Source: WHSW01 sp963781265 (GTDB lineage Bacteria; Actinomycetota; Thermoleophilia; Solirubrobacterales; 70-9). From it: DNA of 64,000 nt. The stretch is taken from assembly GCA_963781265.1 (NCBI GenBank), contig CAWAFH010000003.1:253030-317029 (forward strand). Reading direction: 5' to 3'. Shown in pieces: positions 49,347-56,626 of the stretch. Position numbers and translations under genes: made by a program. The notes beneath the pieces are model-generated. The model searched no databases. It was not told the DNA's origin and saw only the letters and a program-made list of their open reading frames with translations. Positions within the stretch are counted from its first letter, which is position 1; the number at the start of each line of letters is the position of its first letter.

Positions 49347-50094
49347 GGTCGCCGCCGCCGCCATGGCGGTCGCCGTCGTCGCGGCGAGCGCGCCGGCTCG
49401 AGCCGAGGCGCCCGCGGCGCACTATCCGTGGGCGAAACGGATCGCGGCGGCGAAGCGGTTCGCCGACGGGCGCGCCGGACGGATCTCGTTCGCCGTCGTC
49501 GACGAGTCCGGGCGGATGCGCGGCTCGCACCCGGACCGCGTCCACAACTCCGCGAGCGTGGTCAAGGTCCTGTTCATGGTCACGCTGCTGCGCCAGAAGG
49601 GCGTCCGCGACGACGCGCTGACCAGCGGGGAGCGCCACCTGCTCGGGCCGATGATCAAGCGCTCCGACAACGCCGCGGCGACGGCGGTCTACAACCGCGT
49701 CGGCGAGCGGGCGCTGTACCGGGTCGCCGCCGACGCGGGGCTCGACCACTTCAGCACCCAGCCGACGTGGGGCCTGACCACGATCACCGCCGGGAGTCAG
49801 GCGCGGTTCATGTACCGGCTCCAGAGCCTGATCCCGAAGCGCCATCGCGATTACGCGATGCACCTGCTCACCCAGGTCGTGAGCTGGCAGCGCTGGGGGA
49901 TCCCGCCGGTCGCGCCGCGCGGCTGGAAGCTGCACTTCAAGGGCGGCTGGTCGGGCGCGCCGAGCTGGCGGGTCAACCAGGTGATGATGTTGCGCCGTCC
50001 GCCGCGACGGCTGTCGGTCGCGATCCTGACCCGCGAGCAGCCCTCGATGACCTACGGCGAGCAGTCGATCGAGGGCGTCGCGAGCGGTTGCTGA
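49312..50094 (+). CDS. Exported serine hydrolase, class A beta-lactamase-like
   Basis: A 260-residue protein with a signal peptide (VAAAAMAVAVVAASAPARA) and a penicillin-binding fold: SVVK (Ser-x-x-Lys) in NSASVVKVLFMV, SDN in KRSDNAAATAV, and KGG in HFKGGWSG. No clear omega-loop Glu, so a DD-peptidase or esterase-like role is as likely as beta-lactamase. The TTG start coincides with the first unit of a heptamer repeat that encodes the first residues. The 3' end appears frameshifted: one added base near 50080 would give VAERLLKGYNAVTR to 50120. Confidence 0.8.
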   Translation: MLAARCSPLAARVAAAAMAVAVVAASAPARAEAPAAHYPWAKRIAAAKRFADGRAGRISFAVVDESGRMRGSHPDRVHNSASVVKVLFMVTLLRQKGVRDDALTSGERHLLGPMIKRSDNAAATAVYNRVGERALYRVAADAGLDHFSTQPTWGLTTITAGSQARFMYRLQSLIPKRHRDYAMHLLTQVVSWQRWGIPPVAPRGWKLHFKGGWSGAPSWRVNQVMMLRRPPRRLSVAILTREQPSMTYGEQSIEGVASGC

Positions 50095-50179
50095 AGGGCT
50101 ACAACGCGGTCACGCGGTGAGCTGTTCGGGACGCGGACCACCGGGAACAGCATCTACCGGGTCACCTACAACTGGGACT

Positions 50180-50695
50180 TCAGCGGCCACTAGGCCCGGC
50201 GAGCCGCGCGAGCAGCTCGCCGAGGATCCGCGCGGTCGCGCCCCAGATCAGGTGCTCGCCGACCAGGTAGGTCGGCGTGCGGATCGGGACGCCGCGGCGC
50301 ACCAGCCGCCGCATCGCGAAGCTCTCGCGTAGTTCGTCGACGGTGAACGCCAGCACCGTCTCGACCTCGGCCGGGTTCGGCTCGAACTCGCGCAGGTCGC
50401 CGATCAGGCCGACGAACGGGTGCACCTTGTAACCGGTGACGAAGGTGCCGATCGGCGGCAGCGCGCCGACGACCTCGACCGCGTCGGGAGCGAGCCCGAT
50501 CTCCTCCTGGGCCTCGCGCAGCGCGGTCTCGAGCAGATCCTCACCGGGGTGGTCGCGCCGCCCGCCGGGAAACGAGATCTCGCCGGCGTGGCGGCGCAGG
50601 TCGGCGCGACGTTCGGTGAACACGATCCCGGGGCGGTCGGGGTAGCCGAAGATCGGGGCCAGCACGGCGGCCTCGGTCCGCCCGTGGGCCTCCAT
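50180..50695 (-). CDS. NUDIX hydrolase, CoA pyrophosphatase-like
   Basis: A 171-residue NUDIX protein. The NUDIX box is GGRRDHPGEDLLETALREAQEEIGL, read here as GX5EX7REUXEEXGU, and the preceding SFPGGRRD plus downstream LPPIGTFVTGYKVHPFVG resemble CoA pyrophosphatases (NudL). ATG 50695 is the first normal start; coding sense seems to continue 18 codons further (ELRAALLSPAEAEA) to a CTG near the SDR stop, so a non-standard start is possible. Confidence 0.88.
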   Translation of the reverse strand: MEAHGRTEAAVLAPIFGYPDRPGIVFTERRADLRRHAGEISFPGGRRDHPGEDLLETALREAQEEIGLAPDAVEVVGALPPIGTFVTGYKVHPFVGLIGDLREFEPNPAEVETVLAFTVDELRESFAMRRLVRRGVPIRTPTYLVGEHLIWGATARILGELLARLAGPSGR

Positions 50696-50748
50696 CGCCT
50701 CGGCCTCGGCGGGGGAGAGCAGGGCGGCGCGCAGTTCCTCGGCCGAGC

Positions 50749-51558
50749 TCAGATGATCACCTGCACGGTGCCGCCGTCCACCGACCAGGCCGCGCCGGCG
50801 ACGTAGGAGGCGCGCTCGGAGCAGAGGAAGACGATCGCCGCCGCGACCTCGTCGATCTCGGCCAGGCGGCCGGCGGGCCGGGACGCGGAGGCGTCGGCGA
50901 GGGCGCGCTCGCGATCGTCGTGGCCGGAGTGCGCGGCGCTCTGGTCGAGCAGCCCGCCCTCGTCCATCCAGAGCTCGGACTTGGTGGCGCCGGGGCAGAC
51001 CGCGTTGACGAGCACGCCCCGGCGGACGTAGCGGTCGGCCATCAGCCGCGAGAGCGACAGCTGCGCCGCCTTCGCCACCGAGTACTCGGCCATCCGCGCC
51101 GAGGGCCGCTTCGCGGCGCTCGACGAGACGTTGACGATCCGACCCCAGCCGCGGTCCGCCATCGCCGGGGCCACGGCGCGGATCAGCCTCAGCGGCGCCA
51201 TCACGTTGAGCTCCCAGGCGGCGTACCAGTCAGCCTCCGGAACCTCGTCGAGGTCGCGGATCCGGGACGTGCCGGCGTTGTTGACCAGCACGTCGACCGC
51301 CCCCAACGCGTCCGCGCCGGCGGCGAGCAAGCGCTCGCCGGCGTCGGGCTCGGTCACGTCCAGCGCCAGCTCGGCAACCTCGGCGTCGCCGGACGCGGTC
51401 GCGCGGCACTCCGCGGCCGCCTCGGCGAGCCCCGCGCTCCCGCGCGCGACGAGCAACACCGAGGCGCCCTCGGCGGCCAGCATCCGCGCCGTCTCGAGCC
51501 CGATCCCGCGGCTCGCCCCGGTGATCGCGCAGGCGCGTCCGCTCAGCCCGAGGTCCAC
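50749..51558 (-). CDS. Short-chain dehydrogenase/reductase
   Basis: A 269-residue classical SDR. TGASRGIGLETARML (TGxxxGxG), NNAG in VLVNNAGTSR, catalytic Ser of IVNVSSSAAK and Tyr-x-x-x-Lys in YSVAKAAQLS are all present, ending VDGGTVQVI. The likely cofactor is NAD(H) or NADP(H); substrate unknown. GTG 51558 follows the OsmC stop by two bases, so these genes are one operon with pduO. Confidence 0.92.
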   Translation of the reverse strand: MDLGLSGRACAITGASRGIGLETARMLAAEGASVLLVARGSAGLAEAAAECRATASGDAEVAELALDVTEPDAGERLLAAGADALGAVDVLVNNAGTSRIRDLDEVPEADWYAAWELNVMAPLRLIRAVAPAMADRGWGRIVNVSSSAAKRPSARMAEYSVAKAAQLSLSRLMADRYVRRGVLVNAVCPGATKSELWMDEGGLLDQSAAHSGHDDRERALADASASRPAGRLAEIDEVAAAIVFLCSERASYVAGAAWSVDGGTVQVII

Positions 51559-51560
51559 GT

Positions 51561-51956
51561 TCAGACGCTCTCGATCCGGTCGTGGATCACGACCTCGTCG
51601 GTGAGCGCCCGGTGGACCGGGCACTTGCCCGCGATCACGAGCAGCCGGTCGCGCTGCTCGTCGCTGAGCGGCTCGGGGATCCGCAGCCAGACGGTGATCT
51701 CCTCGAACGCCAGGCCACGGCCCTGCTCGACCTCGACCTCGACCTCGACCGCGCCGAGCTCCCAGCCCTTACGCGCCGCGTACATCTCACAGGTGATCGC
51801 GGTGCAGGCGGCGAGCCCGGCCGCGGCGGCGCGGGTCGGGCTCGTGCCGAGCCCGTTGCCGCCGACCTCGACCGGCTCGTCGATCACGATCGTGTGGCCC
51901 GTGTCGGTCTCGACCTCGTGCGTGTAGCCGTCGCGGCGGCGGGCGACGACGCGCAC
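51561..51956 (-). CDS. OsmC-family thiol peroxidase-like protein
   Basis: A 131-residue OsmC/Ohr-superfamily protein, which reduces organic hydroperoxides with a reactive Cys pair. Cys in ACTAITCEMYAARKGW and the second in GKCPVHRAL are spaced as in the family; DEPVEVGGNGLGTSPTRAAAAGLA precedes them. GTG 51956 lies one base after the pduO stop. Peroxidase activity is inferred from family. Confidence 0.88.
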   Translation of the reverse strand: MRVVARRRDGYTHEVETDTGHTIVIDEPVEVGGNGLGTSPTRAAAAGLAACTAITCEMYAARKGWELGAVEVEVEVEQGRGLAFEEITVWLRIPEPLSDEQRDRLLVIAGKCPVHRALTDEVVIHDRIESV

Positions 51957-51957
51957 G

Positions 51958-52536
51958 TCAGGCCTTCGGCCGGTCGCGCTCGCGGCCGGCGAACAGCTCC
52001 GGGTCGGCGACGTCGGTGAATCGGGCAAGCGCATAGGCGGCGTCGGAGGCGCGATTGAGGAAGGTGAGCAGGTCGCCGGAGAGGACGCCAACGCCGCCGT
52101 CGAGCGCCACCGCGCGGCGCTCGGCGCGGCGCAGGATCGCGCGAGCGAGGTCGAGCTGCGCGGAGAGCTGGGTGCCGCCCGGGATCACGAACTTCGGCGG
52201 GAGCTCGACGCGGCCCATGTAGCGGTCGATCAGCTCCTCGAGCTCGGCCGCCATCTCCGGGGTGACGCGGCTGACCCCGTCGACGAGCCGCTCGGCCGCC
52301 TCGGGCGCGGTCGCCAGCTCGGCCCCGGCGATGAACAGGTCGTCCTGGAGGCGGAGCACGTCGGCGGCGACCTCGGCGTCGCCCGGGCCGCAGAGCGAGC
52401 GGGCGACGCCGAGCGCCGAGGCTGCCTCGTCGAGGGCGCCGTAGGCCTCGGTGCGCGGGTCCGACTTGGCCACCCGGCCGCCGTACCAGAGCGAGGTGGT
52501 CCCGTCGTCGCCCTTCTTGGTGTAGATGCGAGTCAT
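51958..52536 (-). CDS. PduO-type cob(I)alamin adenosyltransferase
   Basis: A 192-residue enzyme making adenosylcobalamin. TRIYTKKGDDGTTSLWYGGRV is the ATP-binding N-terminus; the active-site AILRRAERRAVAL and the FLNRASDAAYALARF segments are conserved. This implies B12-dependent enzymes elsewhere, for example methylmalonyl-CoA mutase, consistent with acyl-CoA degradation genes in the window. ATG start with TAACGT 9 nt upstream. Confidence 0.94.
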   Translation of the reverse strand: MTRIYTKKGDDGTTSLWYGGRVAKSDPRTEAYGALDEAASALGVARSLCGPGDAEVAADVLRLQDDLFIAGAELATAPEAAERLVDGVSRVTPEMAAELEELIDRYMGRVELPPKFVIPGGTQLSAQLDLARAILRRAERRAVALDGGVGVLSGDLLTFLNRASDAAYALARFTDVADPELFAGRERDRPKA

Positions 52537-52545
52537 CCGCCCACG

Positions 52546-52551
52546 ACGTTA
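52546..52551 (-). promoter_or_regulatory. -10-like TAACGT before pduO-type operon
   Basis: Hexamer 9 nt before ATG 52536. Confidence 0.45.
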
Positions 52552-52570
52552 TCGCCCCGCCCTCGCGCGC

Positions 52571-52617
52571 CGAGTTTCATCCTGACCACCTCCACGGTGG
52601 TTCAGATGAATCTCGGC
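52571..52617. repeat. 47-bp palindromic repeat, copy B
   Basis: Second copy of the element at 501-547: arms GAGTTTCATC and GATGAATCTC with the same CCTCCACGGTGG-type centre. It lies 26 nt after the DUF1015 gene end and before the PduO promoter, a position suited to termination. Confidence 0.75.
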
Positions 52618-52643
52618 GGGGTCTCGGCGGCGTGTCGGCGGAG

Positions 52644-53897
52644 TTACTCGAGCGGGTTGAAGACGATCCCGGTGAGCAGCTTCGGAAAGAAGTAGGTCGA
52701 CTTCGGCGGCATCGTCTCGCCCGCCGCGGCGACGTCGCGGACCTGCTGGACCGGGGTGGGGCGCATCAGGAAGGCGGCGTGGATGCCGTCGTCGAGCGCG
52801 GCGACGGCTTTCTCGGCCGATGCGGTGTAGGAGATCCCGCGCTTGGCCTCGATGTCGTCGGCGCTCATGCCGAGCGCTCCGCGCAGCAGCAGGGCCTCGA
52901 GGATCGCCGCGTCGAGCTCGCGAAACGGCTGCGAGACGCCCGGGATCTCGCGCTCGAGCACGGCGGGGTCCTTGAGCCGCAGCCGATAGGCCTGGCGGTG
53001 GTGGGCGTCGATGTATCCGAACACGCCGATGCCCTCGTCGCCCGCCGGGTCGAGTTGGTCGATCGGGACCTCGGTGACCTCGAAGTGCTCGCGGATCGCG
53101 TCGCGAAGCGCGCCCTGGGCATCGGGCTCGCCCAGGTTCGAGAGCAGTCGGTGGTAGCCGAACACGGTCAGCCCTGGATCGGCGAGCGAGACGAGCGCCA
53201 TCAGCGTGTAGCGGTGCGGGCCGTCGCCGCCGATCGCGTCAGCGTAGGTGCGCGCGGTCTCGTAGCGGTGATGCCCGTCGGCGATCAGCAACTCCGACTC
53301 GGCCAGCTCGGCGGCGACCGCCCGGTGGGCGTCGGCGTCGTCGATCCGCCAGATCCGGTGCGTGGTGCCCTCGTCGTCGGCCACCTCGCCCCACGGCTCC
53401 CCTCTTGTGTAGCCCTCGATGTGGCGCCACGCATCGCCCTCGTGCAGCGAGAAGATCGGCGACATGTTGTGGCGGGTCGCCTCCGTCAGCCGGAGGCGGT
53501 CCTGCTTCGGCCCCGGTTGGGTGCGCTCGTGCGGTCGCACGAGGCCTGGTCCGTAGGGCGTCACCCGGACCCGGCACAGCAGTCCGCGGCGGACCGCGCG
53601 GGTCCCGTCGGGGGCGTCGTACTCCTGGGTCAGCGCCCAGAGCGCCGGCTCGCGGTCGGCGCTGAGGATGCCCTGCAGCCTCCACGCCTCGAGCGTCTCC
53701 GCGGCGTGCTCGTACGGATCGCCGCCGCCCGGCGCCTGCGGCAGGTCGACCTCGACCACGTTGAACGGCGAGCGGGCGAGCAGCTCGGCCCGCCGCGCCG
53801 CGTCGATCACGTCGTAGGGCGGAGCGACCACGTCGGCGAGCTCCGGGACGGCGGAGAGGTTGTAGTGCAGCGCGTTGAGCGGGCGGACCTCGGCCAT
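52644..53897 (-). CDS. DUF1015 family protein
   Basis: A 417-residue soluble protein of the DUF1015 family, whose function is not established. Characteristic segments: ADVVAPPYDVIDAARRAELLARSPFNVVEVDLP near the N-terminus, RHNMSPIFSLHEG, and LLIADGHHRYETARTYAD in the middle, ending PPKSTYFFPKLLTGIVFNPLE. ATG 53897 is chosen because the conserved region begins there and TAGGGT lies 10 nt upstream; an in-frame ATG at 53972 is less likely. Confidence 0.9.
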   Translation of the reverse strand: MAEVRPLNALHYNLSAVPELADVVAPPYDVIDAARRAELLARSPFNVVEVDLPQAPGGGDPYEHAAETLEAWRLQGILSADREPALWALTQEYDAPDGTRAVRRGLLCRVRVTPYGPGLVRPHERTQPGPKQDRLRLTEATRHNMSPIFSLHEGDAWRHIEGYTRGEPWGEVADDEGTTHRIWRIDDADAHRAVAAELAESELLIADGHHRYETARTYADAIGGDGPHRYTLMALVSLADPGLTVFGYHRLLSNLGEPDAQGALRDAIREHFEVTEVPIDQLDPAGDEGIGVFGYIDAHHRQAYRLRLKDPAVLEREIPGVSQPFRELDAAILEALLLRGALGMSADDIEAKRGISYTASAEKAVAALDDGIHAAFLMRPTPVQQVRDVAAAGETMPPKSTYFFPKLLTGIVFNPLE

Positions 53898-53907
53898 CGG
53901 GCGCGCA

Positions 53908-53913
53908 ACCCTA
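53908..53913 (-). promoter_or_regulatory. -10-like TAGGGT before DUF1015 gene
   Basis: Hexamer 10 nt before ATG 53897. Confidence 0.4.
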
Positions 53914-54020
53914 GCGGGCGCCCGCAGACGCCGCCGGAGCGCCTGCGCGGCACCGCGATCGCGGGTTTCCACGGATCAGGAATCGCACCGATTGCGGATG
54001 GCGGTGGCGGTGCGGCGGAA

Positions 54021-54026
54021 TAGATT
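54021..54026 (+). promoter_or_regulatory. -10-like TAGATT before DHp-like gene
   Basis: Hexamer 7 nt before GTG 54034. Confidence 0.45.
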
Positions 54027-54033
54027 CGCGGCG

Positions 54034-54261
54034 GTGGGAGAGGTTTCGGAGATCGCCGACGAGTTGCGCGACGAGGTCCTGCAGACGATCCTCGCGGTTC
54101 GCCTCAACCTCTCGCACTCCGTCTCGCGCCGCGATCACTCGACGATCGTGCAGCACGCGATCGAGGCCCAGGAGCACCTCGCCGAGGAGGCCAGGCGCCT
54201 TCAGGAACTGGTCCAGCGCCTCGAGGCGATCGCCGCGCGGGTCGAGCCCGATCCCGGCTAG
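54034..54261 (+). CDS. Stand-alone DHp-like helix protein lacking the phospho-histidine
   Basis: A 75-residue all-helical protein resembling the dimerisation helices of HisKA_3-type sensor kinases. The family motif ELHDxxxQ appears as ELRDEVLQTILAVRLNL, with Arg12 in place of the phosphorylated His. The second helix (STIVQHAIEAQEHLAEEARRLQELVQRLEAI) follows as in DHp domains. There is no ATPase domain. An in-frame ATG at 53998 would add 12 basic residues. It overlaps the convergent neighbour's stop by four bases. May act as a dimer decoy or inhibitor of kinases. Confidence 0.6.
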   Translation: MGEVSEIADELRDEVLQTILAVRLNLSHSVSRRDHSTIVQHAIEAQEHLAEEARRLQELVQRLEAIAARVEPDPG

Positions 54262-54692
54262 CCGGCGCGTTCCCGGAACCAGGCGCCGAGCGCCTCGACC
54301 CCGAGGCGCTGCTCCTCGCCGCCGCCGAGGCCGCCGAGCGGGCCGGTGCCGCGCATCATCATCAGCTTCAGCTTCTCGCCGTCCGCGGTGCGCAGCTTCA
54401 GGGTCACCGCGGCCTGGTCCATGATCGCGGCGCTCACCTGCGCCCACCCGCCGCCGGCCCCCTCGGCGCTGGCGTCGGCGATCCGCTCGGGCGGCAGCGA
54501 GATCGGCTCGCCGTCGGGCTCGAAGCGCCGCGTCATCCCCTGCACGATCAGGCGGGCGTCGGTGACGCCGATCGCGACCTGGCGGCCCTTGAACATGCTC
54601 TGCTGGGATGCGACGCAGCTGCCGCGAAGCGTCTCGCCCGGCTCGAGCGCGGGCTCGAGGGCGGCGCGGAGCTTGTCGCCGAGTTCGGCCAC
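54258..54692 (-). CDS. PH-like domain protein
   Basis: A 144-residue soluble protein with a beta-rich pattern ETLRGSCVASQQSMFKGRQVAIGVTDARLIVQG then ISLPPERIADASAEG and VTLKLRTADGEKLKLMMMRG, resembling bacterial PH-like domains that appear in YokE/DUF families. No signal peptide. GTG 54692 lies four bases after the lipoprotein stop, so the two are probably co-expressed. Function unknown. Confidence 0.6.
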   Translation of the reverse strand: MAELGDKLRAALEPALEPGETLRGSCVASQQSMFKGRQVAIGVTDARLIVQGMTRRFEPDGEPISLPPERIADASAEGAGGGWAQVSAAIMDQAAVTLKLRTADGEKLKLMMMRGTGPLGGLGGGEEQRLGVEALGAWFRERAG

Positions 54693-54696
54693 CGTC

Positions 54697-55029
54697 TCAG
54701 CAGCTGTCGGCGACGACCTCTGAGATCGGCGTATCGGGATCGGCGCTGGCGGCGTCGATCGCGACGTTGACCTGGAAGTCGCTACCCGGGGAAGCGTCGA
54801 CCCCGCTGCAGTCGGGATTGTCATCGACGGCCTGCTGCACCGCGTCGATCTCGTCCGGGATCGACGCCGCGATGAACGCGCTCGCGGTGAGCTCCGAGGA
54901 GCCGGCCGAGCCCTGGGCGCCGGAGGTTCCGGAGGCCCCGGTGGTCGACGAGGTGGTCTCGTCGTCGCCGCCGCAAGCGGCGAAGGCGACCGCGAGCAGG
55001 ACGGCGAAAAGCGATGCGGCGACTCTCAT
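54697..55029 (-). CDS. Small lipoprotein
   Basis: A 110-residue predicted lipoprotein: lipobox FAACGGDDE, a Ser/Thr/Gly-rich linker, and a small C-terminal domain with two cysteines (DNPDCSGVD and the terminal VADSC). Similar in design to the lipoprotein at 21231. Function unknown. ATG start with TAGACT 6 nt upstream. Confidence 0.7.
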   Translation of the reverse strand: MRVAASLFAVLLAVAFAACGGDDETTSSTTGASGTSGAQGSAGSSELTASAFIAASIPDEIDAVQQAVDDNPDCSGVDASPGSDFQVNVAIDAASADPDTPISEVVADSC

Positions 55030-55035
55030 GGCGCG

Positions 55036-55041
55036 AGTCTA
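55036..55041 (-). promoter_or_regulatory. -10-like TAGACT before lipoprotein gene
   Basis: Hexamer 6 nt before ATG 55029, only 6 bp from the tRNA-Pro 3' end. Confidence 0.45.
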
Positions 55042-55046
55042 AGAGA

Positions 55047-55121
55047 TCGGGGTGACTGGATTTGAACCAGCGAACCTCGCCGACCCAAACGGCGCGCTCT
55101 ACCAGGCTGAGCTACACCCCG
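55047..55121 (-). tRNA. tRNA-Pro (anticodon TGG)
   Basis: A 75-nt cloverleaf: acceptor CGGGGTG/CACCCCG with discriminator A, D-arm with AGCTCAGCCTGGTAGAGC, anticodon stem CGCCG/CGGCG with loop TTTGGGT, and T-arm with GGTTCAAATCC. CCA is not encoded. Confidence 0.95.
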
Positions 55122-55795
55122 GACAGCAGCGAGTCTATCCACCGATCCTGGAGGCGGTCGATCCATCCTTGAAGCCGGGCCCTCAGGTGCGTGTCGCCGA
55201 CCCGGACCGTGAGCACGCCCCACCGGGAGCGCCATTGGCGACCGCCCAGCTGACCGCTGTTGGACTTGCGCTGGAGGCTGAATCTCTCGGGGTCGACCGA
55301 GAGGAACATCGACCAGAAAGTGATCAGGTACTCCGGATCCTGGTCGGCGTGGTATTGGAGCTGGTAGCCGATCCGGTTGCTCGAAAAGCGGGAGATCCAG
55401 TGGCGGCCGAGCCGCACGACCTGAGGGTCCGAGTTGGCGATCGCCACAACGTTGCGGTCGCGCTTGTACCCCTCGCCGATGTACATGCACACGAAGTCGC
55501 GGAAGGTCGGCTCGGCGTCGAGCACCACGAATTCGTCCCATCCTTGGCGGTACGCCAGGCGCCGTCGCGCCGCGGCCCGTTCACGGTTCGACGTCGCCGC
55601 CCGCTCGCGCCCGCGCCGGCGGCCGGCCGAGTCACGACCCTTGATCTCCGGGTCCGGAAGGTCCTTGATCCAATACCAGACCGTCGTCTTGCCGAGGGCG
55701 AGGCGGTCGGCAATTTCATCGAGCGAGAGCCGCTGCTCAGTTCGCAGCCGGCGGGCCTTCTCGCGGATGTAGGCGGGGTGGGCGATGACGAACAC
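55112..55795 (-). CDS. HTH protein with LAGLIDADG-like C-terminal region
   Basis: A 227-residue protein. Residues about 7-45 form a helix-turn-helix (REKARRLRTEQRLSLDEIADRL then TVWYWIKDL); the middle is basic (RRRGRERAATSNRERAAARRR), and the rest (FVCMYIGEGYKRDRNVVAIANSD, ... GVLTVRVGDTHLRARLQGWIDRL) recalls LAGLIDADG homing-endonuclease-like domains with one IGEG-type motif. The stop lies 10 nt inside the 5' end of tRNA-Pro, same strand, so the two are probably co-transcribed. GTG 55795 is the preferred start; GTG 55852 would add 19 residues. Confidence 0.5.
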   Translation of the reverse strand: MFVIAHPAYIREKARRLRTEQRLSLDEIADRLALGKTTVWYWIKDLPDPEIKGRDSAGRRRGRERAATSNRERAAARRRLAYRQGWDEFVVLDAEPTFRDFVCMYIGEGYKRDRNVVAIANSDPQVVRLGRHWISRFSSNRIGYQLQYHADQDPEYLITFWSMFLSVDPERFSLQRKSNSGQLGGRQWRSRWGVLTVRVGDTHLRARLQGWIDRLQDRWIDSLLSGV

Positions 55796-55863
55796 AGGTT
55801 CGCATCCGCCCCGGATCGAATCGCGGGTACAGTGGCACGTGGGCGAGACCACAGGAGGAGACG

Positions 55864-56226
55864 ATGGATTTCAAGAAGCTGACGGACAAAGCCAAGGACC
55901 TGGTCGACAAGCGCGGGGGGACAGACAGCCTCAAGGAGGACGCCGAGGAACTGAAGTCGATCGCCTCCAGCAAGGGCAGCCTCGGCGACAAGGCGAAGGC
56001 GGCGGTCGAGGCGATCAAGGATCCCGGCGACGACGGCTCGACCGCGGCGACGCCGGCCGCGCAGGCGACCCCGGAGGAGGCCGAGCGCGCCGCGGCGAAG
56101 GTCGAGGGCGAGGAGCGCGGCAAGCACGGCCACGGCCAGGGCGGCCACGGGCGCGGCGGGCGCGGCGGCGGCCGAGGTCAGGGCGGCGGCCGGCGCGGCG
56201 GCAGGGACGGCGACCCCGCGGTCTAA
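55864..56226 (+). CDS. MT0933-like antitoxin family protein with Gly/Arg/His-rich tail
   Basis: A 120-residue protein. The N-terminal ~55 residues (FKKLTDKAKDLVDKRGG ... LGDKAKAAVEAIKDPG) match the MT0933/Rv0909-type antitoxin family of short lysine-rich helices. After an acidic Glu/Ala segment, the last ~35 residues are Gly, Arg and His-rich (GRGGRGGGRGQGGGRRGG), an RGG-like tail suggestive of nucleic acid binding. Good ribosome site (AGGAGGAGACG). No toxin gene is adjacent. It precedes tRNA-Arg by 11 bp. Confidence 0.65.
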   Translation: MDFKKLTDKAKDLVDKRGGTDSLKEDAEELKSIASSKGSLGDKAKAAVEAIKDPGDDGSTAATPAAQATPEEAERAAAKVEGEERGKHGHGQGGHGRGGRGGGRGQGGGRRGGRDGDPAV

Positions 56227-56237
56227 TCTCACCCTGG

Positions 56238-56311
56238 GCCCCCGTAGCTCAGCTGGATAGAGCAGCGGACTTCTAATCCGCAGGTCGCATGTTCGAGTCA
56301 TGCCGGGGGCA
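56238..56311 (+). tRNA. tRNA-Arg (anticodon TCT)
   Basis: A 74-nt cloverleaf: acceptor GCCCCCG/CGGGGGC with discriminator A, D-arm AGCTCAGCTGGATAGAGC, anticodon stem GCGGA/TCCGC with loop CTTCTAA, T-arm GCATGTTCGAGTCATGC. CCA is not encoded. Confidence 0.96.
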
Positions 56312-56328
56312 TGACTTGAACAAGCCAG

Positions 56329-56360
56329 AAACGGCCCTCTCCGGAGGGTCGTTTCGTTTA
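56329..56360 (+). terminator. Terminator after tRNA-Arg
   Basis: AAACG-G-CCCTC-TCCG-GAGGG-T-CGTTT hairpin followed by CGTTTA; ten paired bases and a U-containing tail. Confidence 0.7.
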
Positions 56361-56626
56361 AGTGGGCAACCCTTTGGGAAACCCGGGGCGGCGCGGAGCC
56401 CACGGGGTTCTTTGTCAACGAGCGGCATTCGCTGCAGGCAGGAGACCCGTGCAAGCGGGTCTTCGCCCCTGCGCGATCGTTCTGCTTTGCATGGCGGTCC
56501 GCCATGGAAAGCGATACTTCCGAAGCGAGCGGGGCCAGGCGATGCCCCGCCGGCCTCGTCTACGGTGCTCGGAAGATGGAGGCGAGATGAGCCGAAAGCG
56601 TCGGCAGATCTCTGGGTCTATTCAAA
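56361..56626. other. Non-coding region after tRNA-Arg
   Basis: No convincing gene. Hairpins: AGACCCG/CGGGTCT (56443-56462) and the palindrome CATGGCGG-T-CCGCCATG (56490-56506). The next gene ends at 56627 on the minus strand, so these may serve as its terminator. Confidence 0.45.
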
